Positions 19,139 to 30,651 of a DNA stretch of 64,000 bases are shown piece by piece. Below the pieces are notes generated by a model. The model ran no database searches. It saw only the letters and a list, made by a program, of their open reading frames with translations, and was not told the origin of the DNA. Each line of letters begins with the position of its first letter. Within the stretch, counting starts at the first letter, position 1. Origin of the DNA: Endomychus coccineus (lineage: Eukaryota; Arthropoda; Insecta; Coleoptera; Endomychidae); the NCBI GenBank assembly GCA_958510875.1, contig OY294067.1, forward strand, positions 139,242,046 through 139,306,045. Reading direction: 5' to 3'. Both the position numbers and the translations under genes were made by a program.

Positions 19139-21238
19139 TCCGCAGGACAGCTAATAACAGACATACAAAAGACACTTTCTGCCAATGATTATCTTGGAGC
19201 TCTATTTTTTGACATCGAACAAGCTTATGATTCTGTTAATTTAAACATTCTTGAATCTAAATTGCGTAATATTCAAATACCACCTCAAATTGCTAGAAAC
19301 ATAGTGAACTTGTACAGAAATAGAAAGCTATATATAAAAACGAACGACGGATCTAAATTAGGTCCCAGATATGTTTCAGCTGGCTTACCACAGGGCTCAG
19401 TCCTCAGCCCTATTCTATTTAATATTTATACCAACGATTTGGTCACATTTGGTAGATTTATATTTGTTCAATACGCCGATGATATTGTTGCTTACTGCAT
19501 TGAAAGGAGCATGGAAAACTGTCACACGTCTCTTAATATCTGTATGAAAATTATTTTAGCCTGGGCTAACAAAAAACAATTTAACTTATCCGCTAATAAG
19601 ACCTGTGTAACTATTTTCACGAGGCACAGAATTCCAGCGTACAACAGTCTTAAATTGGCCAATCAAGACATTCGATATTGCAAGGAAGTTAAATATCTCG
19701 GTTTCATTTTGGACACAAAGATGTTATGGACTCCACATATCAAATACTTAATTTCCAGATGTGAAAAGGCACTCAATATCTTACGATTAGTCACAAAATT
19801 GTCTTGGGGAGCAGATATAAGTACAGCTCTATTATTATATCGGACCACTATACGTTCTATTATCGACTATGGCTGTATTTTTTATGAATCTTGCAACAAT
19901 ACCATGCTGAAAAGATTGGAATGTGTACAAAATAAAGCTTTACGTATATGTTGTGGAGCCATGATTTCCACCCCAATTTGTGCCTTACAGGCTGAGTGCA
20001 ATGAATTACCATTAACTCTACGTAGACAATTCCTTGCGTATAAATTCGTTATTAAACTGCGAGCATCATTTGATGAAGAACTGAGTATTAGAATAACAAA
20101 TTTATGTACGGATAACCTGACAAGTTCATATTGGAAAAACCGAAATTCTCCTCCTTGTGCACAAGCTGTTGAATCAATGGGTGACATATCACAATTTTTA
20201 TTTAATAACAGCTGCTATAATTATTTTTGGGGACCCTACAAGCAAATATTGCTAGATATCCCTGTCATTCTACCTAGCTATTCTAAGATAGATAACTTGA
20301 ACCATAAAATATTACTCCAAGAATTGGAACATTACGAAAATTTTAAAAAAATCTACACAGATGGCTCAAAAATGCCTGAATCAGTGGGTCTCGCTATTTA
20401 TATTCCCGATGATAATCATACAATAAATTTTCGACTATGTAAATTTTCTTCCATATTTACTGCTGAGGCTATGGCGCTATTACAAGCTTTGAACTATTGT
20501 CAGCGTTGTGTAGCTAAAGAAACGATTATATTATCAGATAGCAAAAGCGTATTGAAATCATTAAAAAACGTTTACCGTAAGAGTTCGCCCCTTATTCTAA
20601 TGATAGTCCGGAAATACATGGAATTACTTGAACAAAATTATAGTATTATTTTTGTTTGGGTTAAAGCGCATTGTGGAATAAAGGGAAATGAAAAGGTTGA
20701 TCTGTACGCAAAGCAAGCCACCAATTCTGAAAACTATCTACATAAAGTCACACCACACAGTGATTTCATCTGCAACTACAAATCAGAGATTAGGAGAACA
20801 TGGATATTACTTTACAAACAGCAAAATCTGCGAAAACCTACAAACTATTTTTTGATTCATCCAGAAATTCCAAGAAAATCATGGTATCACAAAACGTTAC
20901 AATTGCCAAGAAAAATATACACCACTATCGTCAGATTGAAATTTAATCATGGTCGCTTTCCTGCACATCTAAATTATATTAAAATACTTCCCACAAATCT
21001 GTGTGAATGTGGCGAAGTAGGTGACCTTAATCATTTGTTTTTTAATTGTCCGCTCCATCAATTGGAAACTGCAACCTTAATAGAACAGTTAAGGCCGTAC
21101 AACTTAAATTACCCGTTAAATATAAACTACTTGCTAAGCACTCAAGACATAAGCTTATACCAACTGCTGTATAAATTTGTTGTTTCTGCTAGGTTAGATA
21201 TTCAGTATTTGTGTAACCTCCCTCTCAACCTATGTTAA
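19139..21238 (+). CDS. Reverse transcriptase-RNase H (I/R1-like ORF2, 5'-truncated)
   Basis: About 700 residues open without a stop. RT: LGALFFDIEQAYDSVNLNIL (first catalytic Asp), SAGLPQGSVLSPILFNIYTN, QYADDIVAY (catalytic YADD), and VKYLGFILDTKMLWTPHIKY. RNase H in the second half: KKIYTDGSKMPESVG (Asp), AEAMALLQAL (Glu), IILSDSKSVLKSL (Asp) and WVKAHCGIKGNEKVDLYAK (final Asp). C-terminal zinc-binding motif CECGEVGDLNHLFFNC. The presence of RNase H points to the I/R1-type branch. The native N-terminus (endonuclease) is absent; codons upstream of 19139 belong to the target. Stop at 21236-21238. The intact frame and 1-base TSD divergence suggest a recent insertion. Confidence 0.88.
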   Translation, partial: SAGQLITDIQKTLSANDYLGALFFDIEQAYDSVNLNILESKLRNIQIPPQIARNIVNLYRNRKLYIKTNDGSKLGPRYVSAGLPQGSVLSPILFNIYTNDLVTFGRFIFVQYADDIVAYCIERSMENCHTSLNICMKIILAWANKKQFNLSANKTCVTIFTRHRIPAYNSLKLANQDIRYCKEVKYLGFILDTKMLWTPHIKYLISRCEKALNILRLVTKLSWGADISTALLLYRTTIRSIIDYGCIFYESCNNTMLKRLECVQNKALRICCGAMISTPICALQAECNELPLTLRRQFLAYKFVIKLRASFDEELSIRITNLCTDNLTSSYWKNRNSPPCAQAVESMGDISQFLFNNSCYNYFWGPYKQILLDIPVILPSYSKIDNLNHKILLQELEHYENFKKIYTDGSKMPESVGLAIYIPDDNHTINFRLCKFSSIFTAEAMALLQALNYCQRCVAKETIILSDSKSVLKSLKNVYRKSSPLILMIVRKYMELLEQNYSIIFVWVKAHCGIKGNEKVDLYAKQATNSENYLHKVTPHSDFICNYKSEIRRTWILLYKQQNLRKPTNYFLIHPEIPRKSWYHKTLQLPRKIYTTIVRLKFNHGRFPAHLNYIKILPTNLCECGEVGDLNHLFFNCPLHQLETATLIEQLRPYNLNYPLNINYLLSTQDISLYQLLYKFVVSARLDIQYLCNLPLNLC

Positions 21239-21513
21239 AAACCTGGACATTACCCATGGTCTTCATATGTTTTGTGTAATAAGACGTTATGAGGGACCCC
21301 TTAACGTGAAAAGTATCCCTGTCTATAATCCCTTGAGTTTTTTAGGTGGATGATTTGTGATAACTAAGTTTTATGACGCTGGCAATGGCACCCTTACTAT
21401 ATTCTGAATTCTTTTATTCCAATTAATTATTGATATTGTACCCCTGCTGTACGTGACAGAGGCTGTTGGCTAAAGGTTACGACCAAAGCCATATAATTAA
21501 AAAAAAAAAAAAA
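19139..21513 (+). mobile_element. I-like non-LTR retrotransposon, 5'-truncated, with poly(A)
   Basis: 2.4 kb insertion on the plus strand, coding RT plus RNase H, followed by ~260 bp of 3' UTR and an A tract (21499-21513 and merging with the flank). Flanked by a ~198-bp direct repeat of target sequence. Truncated at the 5' end just before the first RT motif, as is usual for target-primed insertions that stop early. Confidence 0.85.
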
Positions 21514-21711
21514 AAGTTTGTACAACTCCGTTATTATGTTTTTCTACTATCATTTGCTGTCTGCACGTCAAATATGATTCAATGAGCTTTAGAGAATCGC
21601 CCATAACGCCATCCATTTTTGTCAGTAATATGTCATGTCTTACACTATCGTACGCTTTAGATAAGTCTAAGCACATAATCAGTGTACTATTCTTTTCATT
21701 TAAAGATCTCA
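21514..21711 (+). repeat. Right copy of ~198-bp target site duplication
   Basis: Begins directly after the poly(A) of the I-like element (aagtttgtacaactccg) and ends agatctca, after which element H continues (acttacattgtc). Partner at 18941-19138. Confidence 0.9.
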
Positions 21712-22690
21712 ACTTACATTGTCTAGAAGTTGATAATTGGCAACAATTGTAGATATATTTTTCCTACCCCCATTTTGACATTCAGATAAGATGCTATGTT
21801 TATTTAAGAAACTCACGACTCTAGTGGCAATAAGCTTTTCAAATATTTTACTGAAGTTAGATAAAATCGATATAGGGCGATAGTCATCTAATTCAGATTT
21901 GCTGCCTTTTTTATAAATTGCTGTTATTTGAGAAATTTTCTGTGCCACAGGAAAATTTCCAGTTCTGAATATGTGATTAGCTATAAACGATAAGATAGGG
22001 GATAACTCTGCTATATGTTCCAATAAAGTAACAGGTACTTCATCTTTCCCTGTTAAATTTGTATTTTTTAGAAATTTTATAACGTGTTCTACTTCTTCCT
22101 CATCAGTAGGGAAGAAGACTGAACAATGTTCATTTTTTTATTGTCAGACTGGATTTAATTTGGAGCAATATCTTGACATTGATTTATAAAGAAATTATTC
22201 ATATAATCCATGGTTTCTTTTGTGTCTTCATTGTCACGTTTTAGATTTTCAATAATAGACTCATTGGTGTTGTACTTTTATCTAATGTTTCATTCACTAA
22301 CTTCCATATCGCCTTTCCCTTATTTTTAGATGAATTCATAAAAGAAATATTTGAATTTTGTTTCGCTTGAATAATTAGTTTTTCAAGTATTCTACAATAG
22401 ATCTGGTAGAACTCTTCCGTTATAATTCCCTGCTGTAATTTAGTATACAGCTCTTTTTTATTATTACAAGAAGTTTTTAGACCAATAATAACCCAGGATC
22501 TTTTTTTATTGGATTGATAGCTTCAACCACAAATATTGATTTCATTAGGCTCTGAGAAACATTCATGAAATGCTTATATGCATCAGAAGGTTCATTTAGT
22601 GCATTCAGTTCATTCCACGTTAAATTGTTCAATTGAGTTTTGAAATAATCAAGTTTAGTTTGTGAAAATATTCGTTTATAAATCATTGTA
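21709..22690 (-). pseudogene. Element H linker and RT fingers, frameshifted
   Basis: The frame at 22477-22690 (YKRIFSQTKLDYFKTQLNNL, NEPSDAYKHFMNVSQSLMKS) is the segment between endonuclease and RT. The frame at 21709-22023 has the RT fingers: RTGNFPVAQKISQITAIYKK, DDYRPISILSNFSKIFEKL, and SECQNGGRKNIST, a decayed form of the GFR block. Between them (22024-22476) more linker is readable only in broken frames. The frame is lost again at the edge of the target duplication (21711), so one or more indels precede the palm domain. Confidence 0.75.
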
Positions 22691-22749
22691 TGTTTACTAG
22701 ACGATACTCTTACCGTCCCTACTTCTTATACTTGACAGTAGTCATAAGA

Positions 22750-22975
22750 TAAAGCACGACATATTACCTTAGCCGACTCTGAAGTTTCAAAATTAATAAA
22801 TATATTATCAATAAGCTATTTAGATTTATTAATAACTCTAGTAGGTTCAGTTGCGGTCTGATACATATTAAACGTTTGCAACATATCTTAACATTGTTTT
22901 ACACAAGAAGAGGTTGTTTTGAACAAATCTATATTAAAATCACCACACAGCAATATATTATAACTTATATAAGAG
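22750..22975 (-). pseudogene. Element H endonuclease, C-terminal part
   Basis: On the minus strand I read SYNILLCGDFNIDLFK, the GDFNID motif of AP-type endonucleases. After a stop comes YQTATEPTRVINKSK, then LIDNIFINFETSESA and ALSYDYCQV, where the terminal SDH-Q motif normally lies. The N-terminal half of the domain is absent: a DNA transposon begins at about 22976. Confidence 0.7.
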
Positions 22976-23352
22976 TCATTCCACGTCAGAACAGCAACTC
23001 TCAATGGGTCAACATCTCCGATTTCGTTAAAATTTTGGAGATAGGTTCTCATTACCGAAAAAATAATTTCAGGTCGATAGGAACTAAAATTTTGCATATG
23101 TCGGCCAATAAGAAAATTTAACCAATATTAACGTCAAAAAATTCAAAATCAAATTTCTTCGGTAAAAATGAGCTTCTAGGACCAACAAATATTTGTAAAA
23201 GCCCAAATTGATAGGAAATTTTCCCAGGAATCCGATTAAATCAAAATATCTAGCGTATTTAGCTGACGCATGCGTAAAAAACTCGAAAAACTAAAAAATG
23301 TCACTTTTTCTTTAAGAATTCATAACTCAGCTGCTGCCACTTCGATTTTTTC

Positions 23353-23499
23353 AAAATTTTCTGGGAAGGTAGCTGAAGCCATGTACTTTCATGTAAAAGC
23401 TGCGGATACATGCTCTTCATTTGGAAATTTTCGCCAAAAGACCGAAAGTACGGAAATTTGATATTTTTTTCGTTATATTTTGGTACGATGAGCATTGGA
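23353..23499 (+). repeat. Left inverted segment of element X (partner 24963-25116)
   Basis: Contains aggtagctgaagccatgtac, gaccgaaagtacggaaattt and ggtacgatgagcattgg. The reverse complement of each is found at 24963-25116 with about 15% differences. Confidence 0.85.
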
Positions 23500-23829
23500 G
23501 AATCCGTTCTATGAATGCGCTTGGATTTGAAATAAGTAACCATGTAAATCTTCTGATTCATCAAACAAAAATTTACATATCCAAGAAGTAATTAATTTCC
23601 CATTCATCAGAATAATGTAAAAGAAACGAAAGTATAATAATTAATTTCATTGAAATTATTGTAAGTATATCACTTTCTTGTATATCAAATGTAGATTAAA
23701 ATCGAAAATTTTCTTATATGTAATTATATCAAATAATATAATTGATGGCATCATATACATTTTCGTTCATAATCCATTTTCAAGAATATCCATGGAAAAT
23801 ACAAATCTGTTTGTTTTCTCACAGAATAT

Positions 23830-24600
23830 TTGGAGCATGACAATGCAATGGTGCAAACTCTTATTGAATACGTGATTGATTATATCAAAAATCATTTTCC
23901 AAAAATTAATCAACTTGAATATTTCACGGTTGGATGTACTGGGCAATATAAAAGTTGTGAGAATTTCTCACGTCTAACTGGTAAAAAAAAAACATGGTCT
24001 GACAGGAAATTAGAACTTTTTTCCCACATCGCAAGGTAAATCTGCTTGTGATGATATTGGTGGCAGTTTAAAAAGACAAGCAGCAAGAGAAAGCTTGCGA
24101 CCTCCGAAGACGAATCAAATCCTCACAGCATGTACGATTTTTGTAAAAATGATATGGAATCAATAGAACCGTTCTTGATTGACAGAACAGAAATCCATCT
24201 CATTCGGAATTCAGAAATCAGTGAAGCACAAACAATACTTAGTACCAGAAGCTTTCACAGATTCATTCCAAAGTCAGATGGAATAATTGCTTGAAAAATT
24301 ATTGGAAATGATGAAAAGAATGAACTGATTTTTGATTTGTTAAATAAAAACATTTACGATTGGGTATCCAATACATATGTTAGTTTTATTTTTGACAAAA
24401 CATGGAACCTTGGTTTGATATGCTTGAAGCTGAAATATCAATAATGGACCAAATAGGTAAAAATAAATACGTGTACTCGGATAGAAATTTAAAGATTGGT
24501 TGTAATTTCATACTGTCAAATGTCACAGTGGAAACTGTGAAGAATTATGTTGAAATAAAATCATACGGACAAACAAAAAGTAAATTTTCAAAAAATAAAT
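23830..24600 (+). pseudogene. Transposon-type protein remnant (SQGKSACDDIGG family), broken
   Basis: In three frames on the plus strand I read VIDYIKNHFPKINQLEYFTV with GCTGQYKSCENFSRL (23830-23980), then FPTSQGKSACDDIGGSLKRQ (24021-24080), IHLIRNSEISEAQTILSTRS with FHRFIPKSDGIIA (24190-24294), TYVSFIFDKTWNLGLI (24371-24420), and VYSDRNLKIGCNFILSNVTV (24470-24540). These blocks, in this order, recall a widespread invertebrate transposon-encoded protein whose (S)DGxxGQYKN and GKSxCDGIGG motifs are conserved; the acidic residues may be catalytic. I know the pattern but not its superfamily name. Here the first Asp position reads Gly-Cys. Several frame breaks, so dead. Confidence 0.5.
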
Positions 24601-24962
24601 TATGTGATCAATATGATTACTATATTTTACTGTACTTAAGTTGGGTATTACTACTCTCACAACTGTTTCTCACTTGTATTAGGATATTGTTAATTTAAAA
24701 AATGCTCATTTGATTATTTACAAAATGGATATTGAATTTTTAAATGTATTCATAATATCACACAACATTGATGAATAAATTTTCCTGAGGGAAATTAAAC
24801 CGAATAAAACAATATGAAAATTATTTAGAAAAGTTTAAAAACATCAAATCTATGTGATTGCAAACTCTTTTGGATTTCAATTTTTTTCACGTTCTGCTAA
24901 ATTGAATTATTTCAAATTTTATTAACCTATTTTTTTAATTCTATTGAATTATTATTGAATTC

Positions 24963-25116
24963 CACAATGCTCATCGTACCAAAATATAACGAAAAAAATA
25001 AAAAATATCAAATTTCCGTATTTTCGGTCTTTTGACAAAAATTTTCATATGAACAGCATAGATCCGCATATTTTACATGAAAGTACATGGTTTCAGCTAC
25101 CTTACCTGAAAATTTT
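24963..25116 (-). repeat. Right inverted segment of element X
   Basis: Reverse complement of 23353-23499 with small insertions (for example an extra taaaaa in the gaaaaaaataaaaaatatc run). Confidence 0.85.
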
Positions 25117-25384
25117 TATGTCCGAATTTCCGCACCGTCAAATTTTGGTCTATTCTTATGTATTTTGACACGCTGAACACGATGGTGTAGATTAAATTGA
25201 AATTAACCATTTGCTCGAAAAATTATGGCCATTTTTTGGACCCGAAAATGGCCATTTTTCGATTTTTTGAGTTTTGGGACAAAACTATGGGTTTTATGAA
25301 AAAATGTTTGGGACGAAAGTTGTTGGAAAAGCTAATACGGAACTTTTAGCTCCAGTCTCAAGTCGATTCGAGGTTGTGGGCTCA

Positions 25385-26266
25385 AGATAGGGCCCATGTA
25401 TTGTGTTTTTTGGCACATTGAAAAATTGAGTATATGTCAAAGAGTTTTTGTTTTTCCATATTCTGTTCTGGTAAAAAGATAGTATTTTCATTCTTCTTCT
25501 ATCTGATTTTTGGTATTTTAACCTATCTCATTTTTTGGAGTCACAATCGGCCAATTTGAAAAATCCGTATTTCGCGAATTTCAAACGGAATACTAATGTT
25601 ATCAATCTAAAACCAAAATTATTCGGAAGATTTCATCATTTTGCATATAATATCCAAAATTCAAGCATTTTCCTCCGAAGACATAACTTAGGCGCCATTT
25701 TGAATATTTTGGAAAAACGAAAAATCCAAAGTTTTTGAGGTTAAAAATTGTGTACGAAACCCAAATTCTAGGCTCTATTGGAGGTTTTAATAGTGAGTAT
25801 TTTAAGTCTAAGCAGATCGATTTGAGCTGAGTAGAAATGGAGCTATTCTAATAAATGTGTTTGAGCCTCTAAAGGGCCCAATTTTGGTCCTATTGACAAA
25901 AACCTTGAATCAAATTACAGCAAAATACTTCGGCTATCTGAGTTTGGAACAGCGTACGGAGATTCGTTCACAATCTCAAGTTATAACGAATTTCATCATA
26001 AAAATTTAGCGCAAAATTCCATGTAGCGGCAATAAGCGAGGGTCGGTACAATAGATTCCGCGAGCGAAATTATAGTTTATAAATATTTCAACATGCACCT
26101 GAATGCTAATAATCCTTTTGTGTGAATGTGTGAGTGTATGTAGACGTGTGAACGTGCATATGTGACCATGGTATGATGTTTTTATAGGGTGTTACATAAC
26201 AAATTTCAATATTAAACAAAATTTCTTTACATTTCATATTTATTGAAAAATTATCTATTTGTCTGA
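25385..26266 (+). repeat. Left inverted arm of element B
   Basis: Uninterrupted arm, including cctatctcattttttggagt at 25522-25541, the site equivalent to the mitochondrial insertion point in the other arm. It contains a run of tgtg-rich DNA near 26120-26160. Similarity to the right arm is roughly 90% by eye. Confidence 0.88.
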
Positions 26267-26468
26267 TTATTTCCAAATAAGCCACGTTTCATATTTTTTC
26301 CATTATTCATAACATAGTATAATATTATAATATAATTTAATCTAATAACTATCATAAATAACATACATAATATTCCTTATCGGAAAAAATAAAATGGCAA
26401 TAAATGCAAGTGTACAGATTCACATTATAGATACGTCTAATACCCATTATTTTATACAATAAACACAT

Positions 26469-27110
26469 TTACTTTTTTCTCAATCGTTTTTTACCAGGAA
26501 TTTCTGTAATTTCGCTATCAGTCGTACAGTCTGAAGTGCACGACGTATCGATTATGTTATCTTCGTTATCACTGTCATCATATATTGTTAAAGATGTTAT
26601 ATGATCATTATTGATATACGGATCATCGTGATCCGCTTCATCACCCGAATTTGATAGTTTGCAAGTGTCATTGATAACATCATCGGTATCGTCATCATCT
26701 TCATCATCGTGTTCATTTTCATCAATATACTTATCAAAATCGTCATCATCTAATATACTAACTTCTGGCTCGGGGCAATTAGAACAGTCTCTACCTTCAC
26801 AATGTTTACATAATGAGCTACTTGGTAATCCTAATTTTTTGCATGAACATTTACCAATACAATTGTTCTTACAACCACAAGAAATTATTTCAATCAACTC
26901 ATCGGGACATGCATTTTTACTGTTTGTATAGGTGTAAGTCCATTCGGACTATTTCTCCAACCCCATTTCGTTGGATCAATGGTTTCATTACCGATCCAAA
27001 CCTGAACTTGGTAATACACCCTGAGAATATGTTGATTTGCAGCATCATCGGTGGGTGGTAAGCTTTCAAGTCCACGAATAGATTTTTGAGCTCTATTGCG
27101 GAAACAAATA
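26469..27110 (-). pseudogene. Cys-rich C-terminal fragment of a transposon-type protein
   Basis: On the minus strand, 26898-27110 reads AQKSIRGLESLPPTDDAANQ, then HILRVYYQVQVWIGNE and WGWRNSPNGLTPIQTVK. In another frame at 26469-26897 it continues with CGCKNNCIGKCSCKKLGLPS, SLCKHCEGRDCSNC and a long acidic tail (runs of D/E, ~residues 48-105) ending in a basic KKRLRKK. This order (SLPPT..AA, YYQVQ.W.G, WGW, then clustered Cys) is a pattern I know from uncharacterised transposon-linked proteins in insects and other invertebrates. The N-terminal bulk, including any catalytic domain, is absent, so this copy is non-autonomous. One frame break near 26900. Confidence 0.55.
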
Positions 27111-27114
27111 TGCC

Positions 27115-27790
27115 TCAGACAAATAGATAATTTTTCAATAAATATGAAATGTAAAGAAATTTTGTTTAATATTGAAATTTGTTATGTAACACCCTGTAAA
27201 AACATCATGCCACGGTCACATATGCACGTTCACACGTCTACATACACTCACACATTCACACAAAATGATTATAAGCATTCAGGTGCATGTTAAAATATTT
27301 ATAAACTATGATTTCTCGCGCTTAATCTATTGTACCGACCCTCGCTTATTGCCGCTACATGGAATTTTGCACTAAATTTTTATGATGAAATTCGTTATAA
27401 CTTGAGATTGTGAACGAATCTCCGTACGCTGTTCCAAACTCAGATAGCCGAAGTATTTTTCTGTAATTTGATCCAAGGTTTTTGTCTATAGGCCCAAAAT
27501 TGGGCCCTTTAGAGGCCCAAACACATTTATTAGGATAGCTCCATTTCTATTCAACTCGAATCGATCTGCTTAGACTTAAAATACTCACTATTAAAACCTC
27601 TAATAGAACCTAGAATTTGGGTTTCGTAAACAATTTTTAAGTTTTATCTTCGGAGCAAAATGCTTGAATTTTGGATATTATATGCAGAATGATGAAATCT
27701 TCCGAATAATTTTGGTTTTAGATTGATAACATTAGTATTCCGTTTGGAATTCGCGAAATACGGATTTTTCAAAATGGCCGATTGTGACTC
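27115..27790 (-). repeat. Right inverted arm of element B, inner part
   Basis: Reverse complement of 25538-26266, ending ...aaaatggccgattgtgactc exactly where mitochondrial sequence begins. One block is deleted relative to the left arm near 27645. Confidence 0.88.
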
Positions 27791-28948
<1,158 letters not shown>

Positions 28949-28953
<5 letters not shown>

Positions 28954-29014
28954 TATGGCAGAATAGTGCATTGGACTTAAACCCCAAATCATAAAAGAAT
29001 TCCTTTTTTTTAGA
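28949..29014 (+). tRNA. trnL2: Mitochondrial tRNA-Leu(UUR) copy (NUMT)
   Basis: 66 bases beginning tctaatatggcagaatagtg with anticodon TAA in ggacttaaaccc and a 3' end that can pair with the 5' arm (ttttttttaga). It sits between cox1 and cox2 as in insects. Presumably not expressed as a nuclear tRNA. Confidence 0.85.
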
Positions 29015-29015
29015 A

Positions 29016-29694
29016 ATAGCAACTTGAAAAACTACAATACTTCAAGATAGTTCATCCCCCCTCATAGAACAACTAATTTATTTCCATGACCACACCCTTT
29101 TAATTTTAACAATTATTGTAATTTTAGAAAGTTATTTAATATTAAGAATTCTTTTTAATAAATTTTCTTATCGATTATTACTTGATGGTCAAATAATTGA
29201 ATTAATTTGAACGATTACTCCTGCTTTAATTTTGATTTTTATTGCTTTACCTTCTTTACATTTAATTTATATTTTAGATGAAGTGAATAATCCATTAATT
29301 TCTATTAAATCTATTGGCCATCAATGATATTGATATTATGAATACTCAGATTTTAAAAATATTGAATTTGATTCATACATAAACCCAACAAATTCTATAA
29401 AAAATTTTAATTTTTGTTTATTAGAAGTTGATAATCGAATAGTTTTACCTTTTAACTCTAAAATTCGTTTAATTGCATCTTCAAGAGATGTTATTCATTC
29501 ATGAACTATTCCTTCTTTAGGAGTAAAAATTGATGCATCACCTGGACGTTTAAATCAAATAAGATTTTCTTTAAATCGATCAGGATTTTTTTTTGGACAA
29601 TGTTCAGAAATTTGTGGAACTAATCATAGATTTATACCTATTATAATTGAAAGAATTTCACCAAAATATTTTATTAATTGAATTTATAATAATT
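29016..29694 (+). pseudogene. cox2: cox2 (NUMT), frame intact
   Basis: Cytochrome c oxidase subunit II, which takes electrons from cytochrome c through its CuA centre. Starts ATA (Met-Ala-Thr-Trp) directly after trnL2 and runs about 226 codons to an incomplete T stop at trnK. Motifs: [20 protein letters not shown] (second membrane helix), [34 protein letters not shown], and the CuA loop [13 protein letters not shown] with its two Cys, Glu, His and Met ligands. No frame break was seen in the mitochondrial code. With the nuclear code it has many UGA stops, so it cannot be expressed from here. Confidence 0.9.
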
Positions 29695-29764
29695 CATTAG
29701 ATGGCTGAAAGTAAGCATTGGTCTCTTAAACCACTTTATAGTATTTAACAATTACTTTCAATGA
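29695..29764 (+). tRNA. trnK: Mitochondrial tRNA-Lys copy (NUMT)
   Basis: Starts cattagatggctgaaagtaa; anticodon CTT in gtctcttaaac; ends ctttcaatga, pairing with the 5' end. Confidence 0.85.
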
Positions 29765-29829
29765 AAAATTTAGTTAATATATAACATTAATTTGTCAAAT
29801 TAAAATAATTAATTATTTAATAATTTTTA
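29764..29829 (+). tRNA. trnD: Mitochondrial tRNA-Asp copy (NUMT)
   Basis: Begins aaaaatt and ends aattttta; anticodon GTC in atttgtcaaat. Follows trnK directly as in most insects. Confidence 0.85.
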
Positions 29830-29985
29830 ATTCCTCAAATAGCACCTATAAATTGAATTAATTTATTTATTTATTTTGTAATATTATTTATTATCCTAAA
29901 CTCAATTAATCATTTCAACTATTTAAAAACACCAAACTTAAATTCAAATTTAGTTTCTAAAATATTCAAAAAATAACTGAAAATG
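29830..29985 (+). pseudogene. atp8: atp8 (NUMT), frameshifted at its end
   Basis: ATP synthase subunit 8, starting ATT with the typical IPQMAPMNW. An A run of six (ttcaaaaaataac) puts the frame into a premature TAA at 29971-29973 after 47 codons. With five A residues the reading would end in the usual N-W-K-W and overlap atp6. So one base appears inserted. Confidence 0.85.
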
Positions 29986-30651
29986 ATAATAAACTTATTT
30001 TCATCTTTTGACCCTTCTACAAATATTTTATCTTTAAATTGAACTAGATCCCTTATTATTTTTTTAATTATTCCTCAAATATTTTGATTGATTCCTACTC
30101 GATTTAATTATATTTTTAATAAAATTTTTATTTCTTTAAATAATGAAATAAAAGTTTTAATACCAAAAAATAATCTCGGAAGAACCTTAATTTTTATTTC
30201 ATTATTTATTTTTATTCTTGTAAATAATTTTATAGGATTATTTCCTTACATTTTCACAAGATCAAGACATATATCTTTTACTTTATCTTTAGCACTTCCT
30301 TTATGATTAAGATTTATAATTTTTGGATGAGTAAGAAATACAAATCATATATTTACACATTTAGTTCCACAAGGAACTCCTTCTTTATTAATACCTTTTA
30401 TAGTATCTATTGAAACAATTAGAACTATTATTCGACCCGGTACTTTAGCTGTTCGACTTTCAGCTAATATAATTGCTGGTCATTTACTTTTAACTTTATT
30501 AGGTAATACAGGATCCTCAATATCTTTAAGACTAATCCCCATTCTTATTTTAGTTCAAATTTTATTACTTGGACTAGAATTAGCAGTAGCAATTATTCAA
30601 TCTTATGTTTTTACAATTTTAAGAACTTTATATTCTAGAGAAGTGAAATAA
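29983..30651 (+). pseudogene. atp6: atp6 (NUMT), frame intact
   Basis: ATP synthase subunit a, the membrane proton channel. ATG at 29983 overlaps atp8 in the usual way; TAA ends at 30651 and overlaps the cox3 start. Visible: FDPSTN near the start, [39 protein letters not shown] with the conserved Arg, and a hydrophobic C-terminus. About 222 codons with no frame break in the mitochondrial code. Confidence 0.9.

Larger units (their letters stand above)
18494..22975 (-). mobile_element. Non-LTR retrotransposon H, 3' part (CR1/Jockey-like), interrupted
   Basis: Read on the minus strand: endonuclease C-terminus (22750-22975), linker (22477-22690), RT fingers (21709-22023), RT palm (21497-21712 and 18768-19138), 3' UTR with a GCCCG-tt-CGGGC hairpin near 18594-18605, and a (TTAC)n tail at 18494-18521. 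The RT is split by an I-like element on the plus strand (19139-21513). The endonuclease side ends at 22975 against a DNA transposon. The missing 5' part may be the piece at 31636-32730. Confidence 0.75.
22976..25370 (+). mobile_element. DNA transposon remnant X with inverted repeats
   Basis: Starts next to element H at cattccacgtcagaacagca. A pair of inverted segments (23353-23499 and 24963-25116) surrounds a core that codes on the plus strand for a protein seen in many invertebrate genomes as a transposon product. The outer right end is not clear; sequence to ~25370 (repeated ttttttgagttttgggac-like DNA) may be part of it. Superfamily not assigned. Confidence 0.55.

Noticed and set aside
19882..20187. 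Minus-strand frame inside the I-like element
   Set aside because: Antisense to a strongly supported RT-RNase H frame.
26659..26931. Plus-strand Ser-rich frame
   Set aside because: Shadow of the acidic Asp-rich minus-strand frame (GAT/ATC runs).
30088..30306. 72-codon nuclear-code frame inside the mitochondrial block
   Set aside because: It is part of atp6 read with the wrong code.
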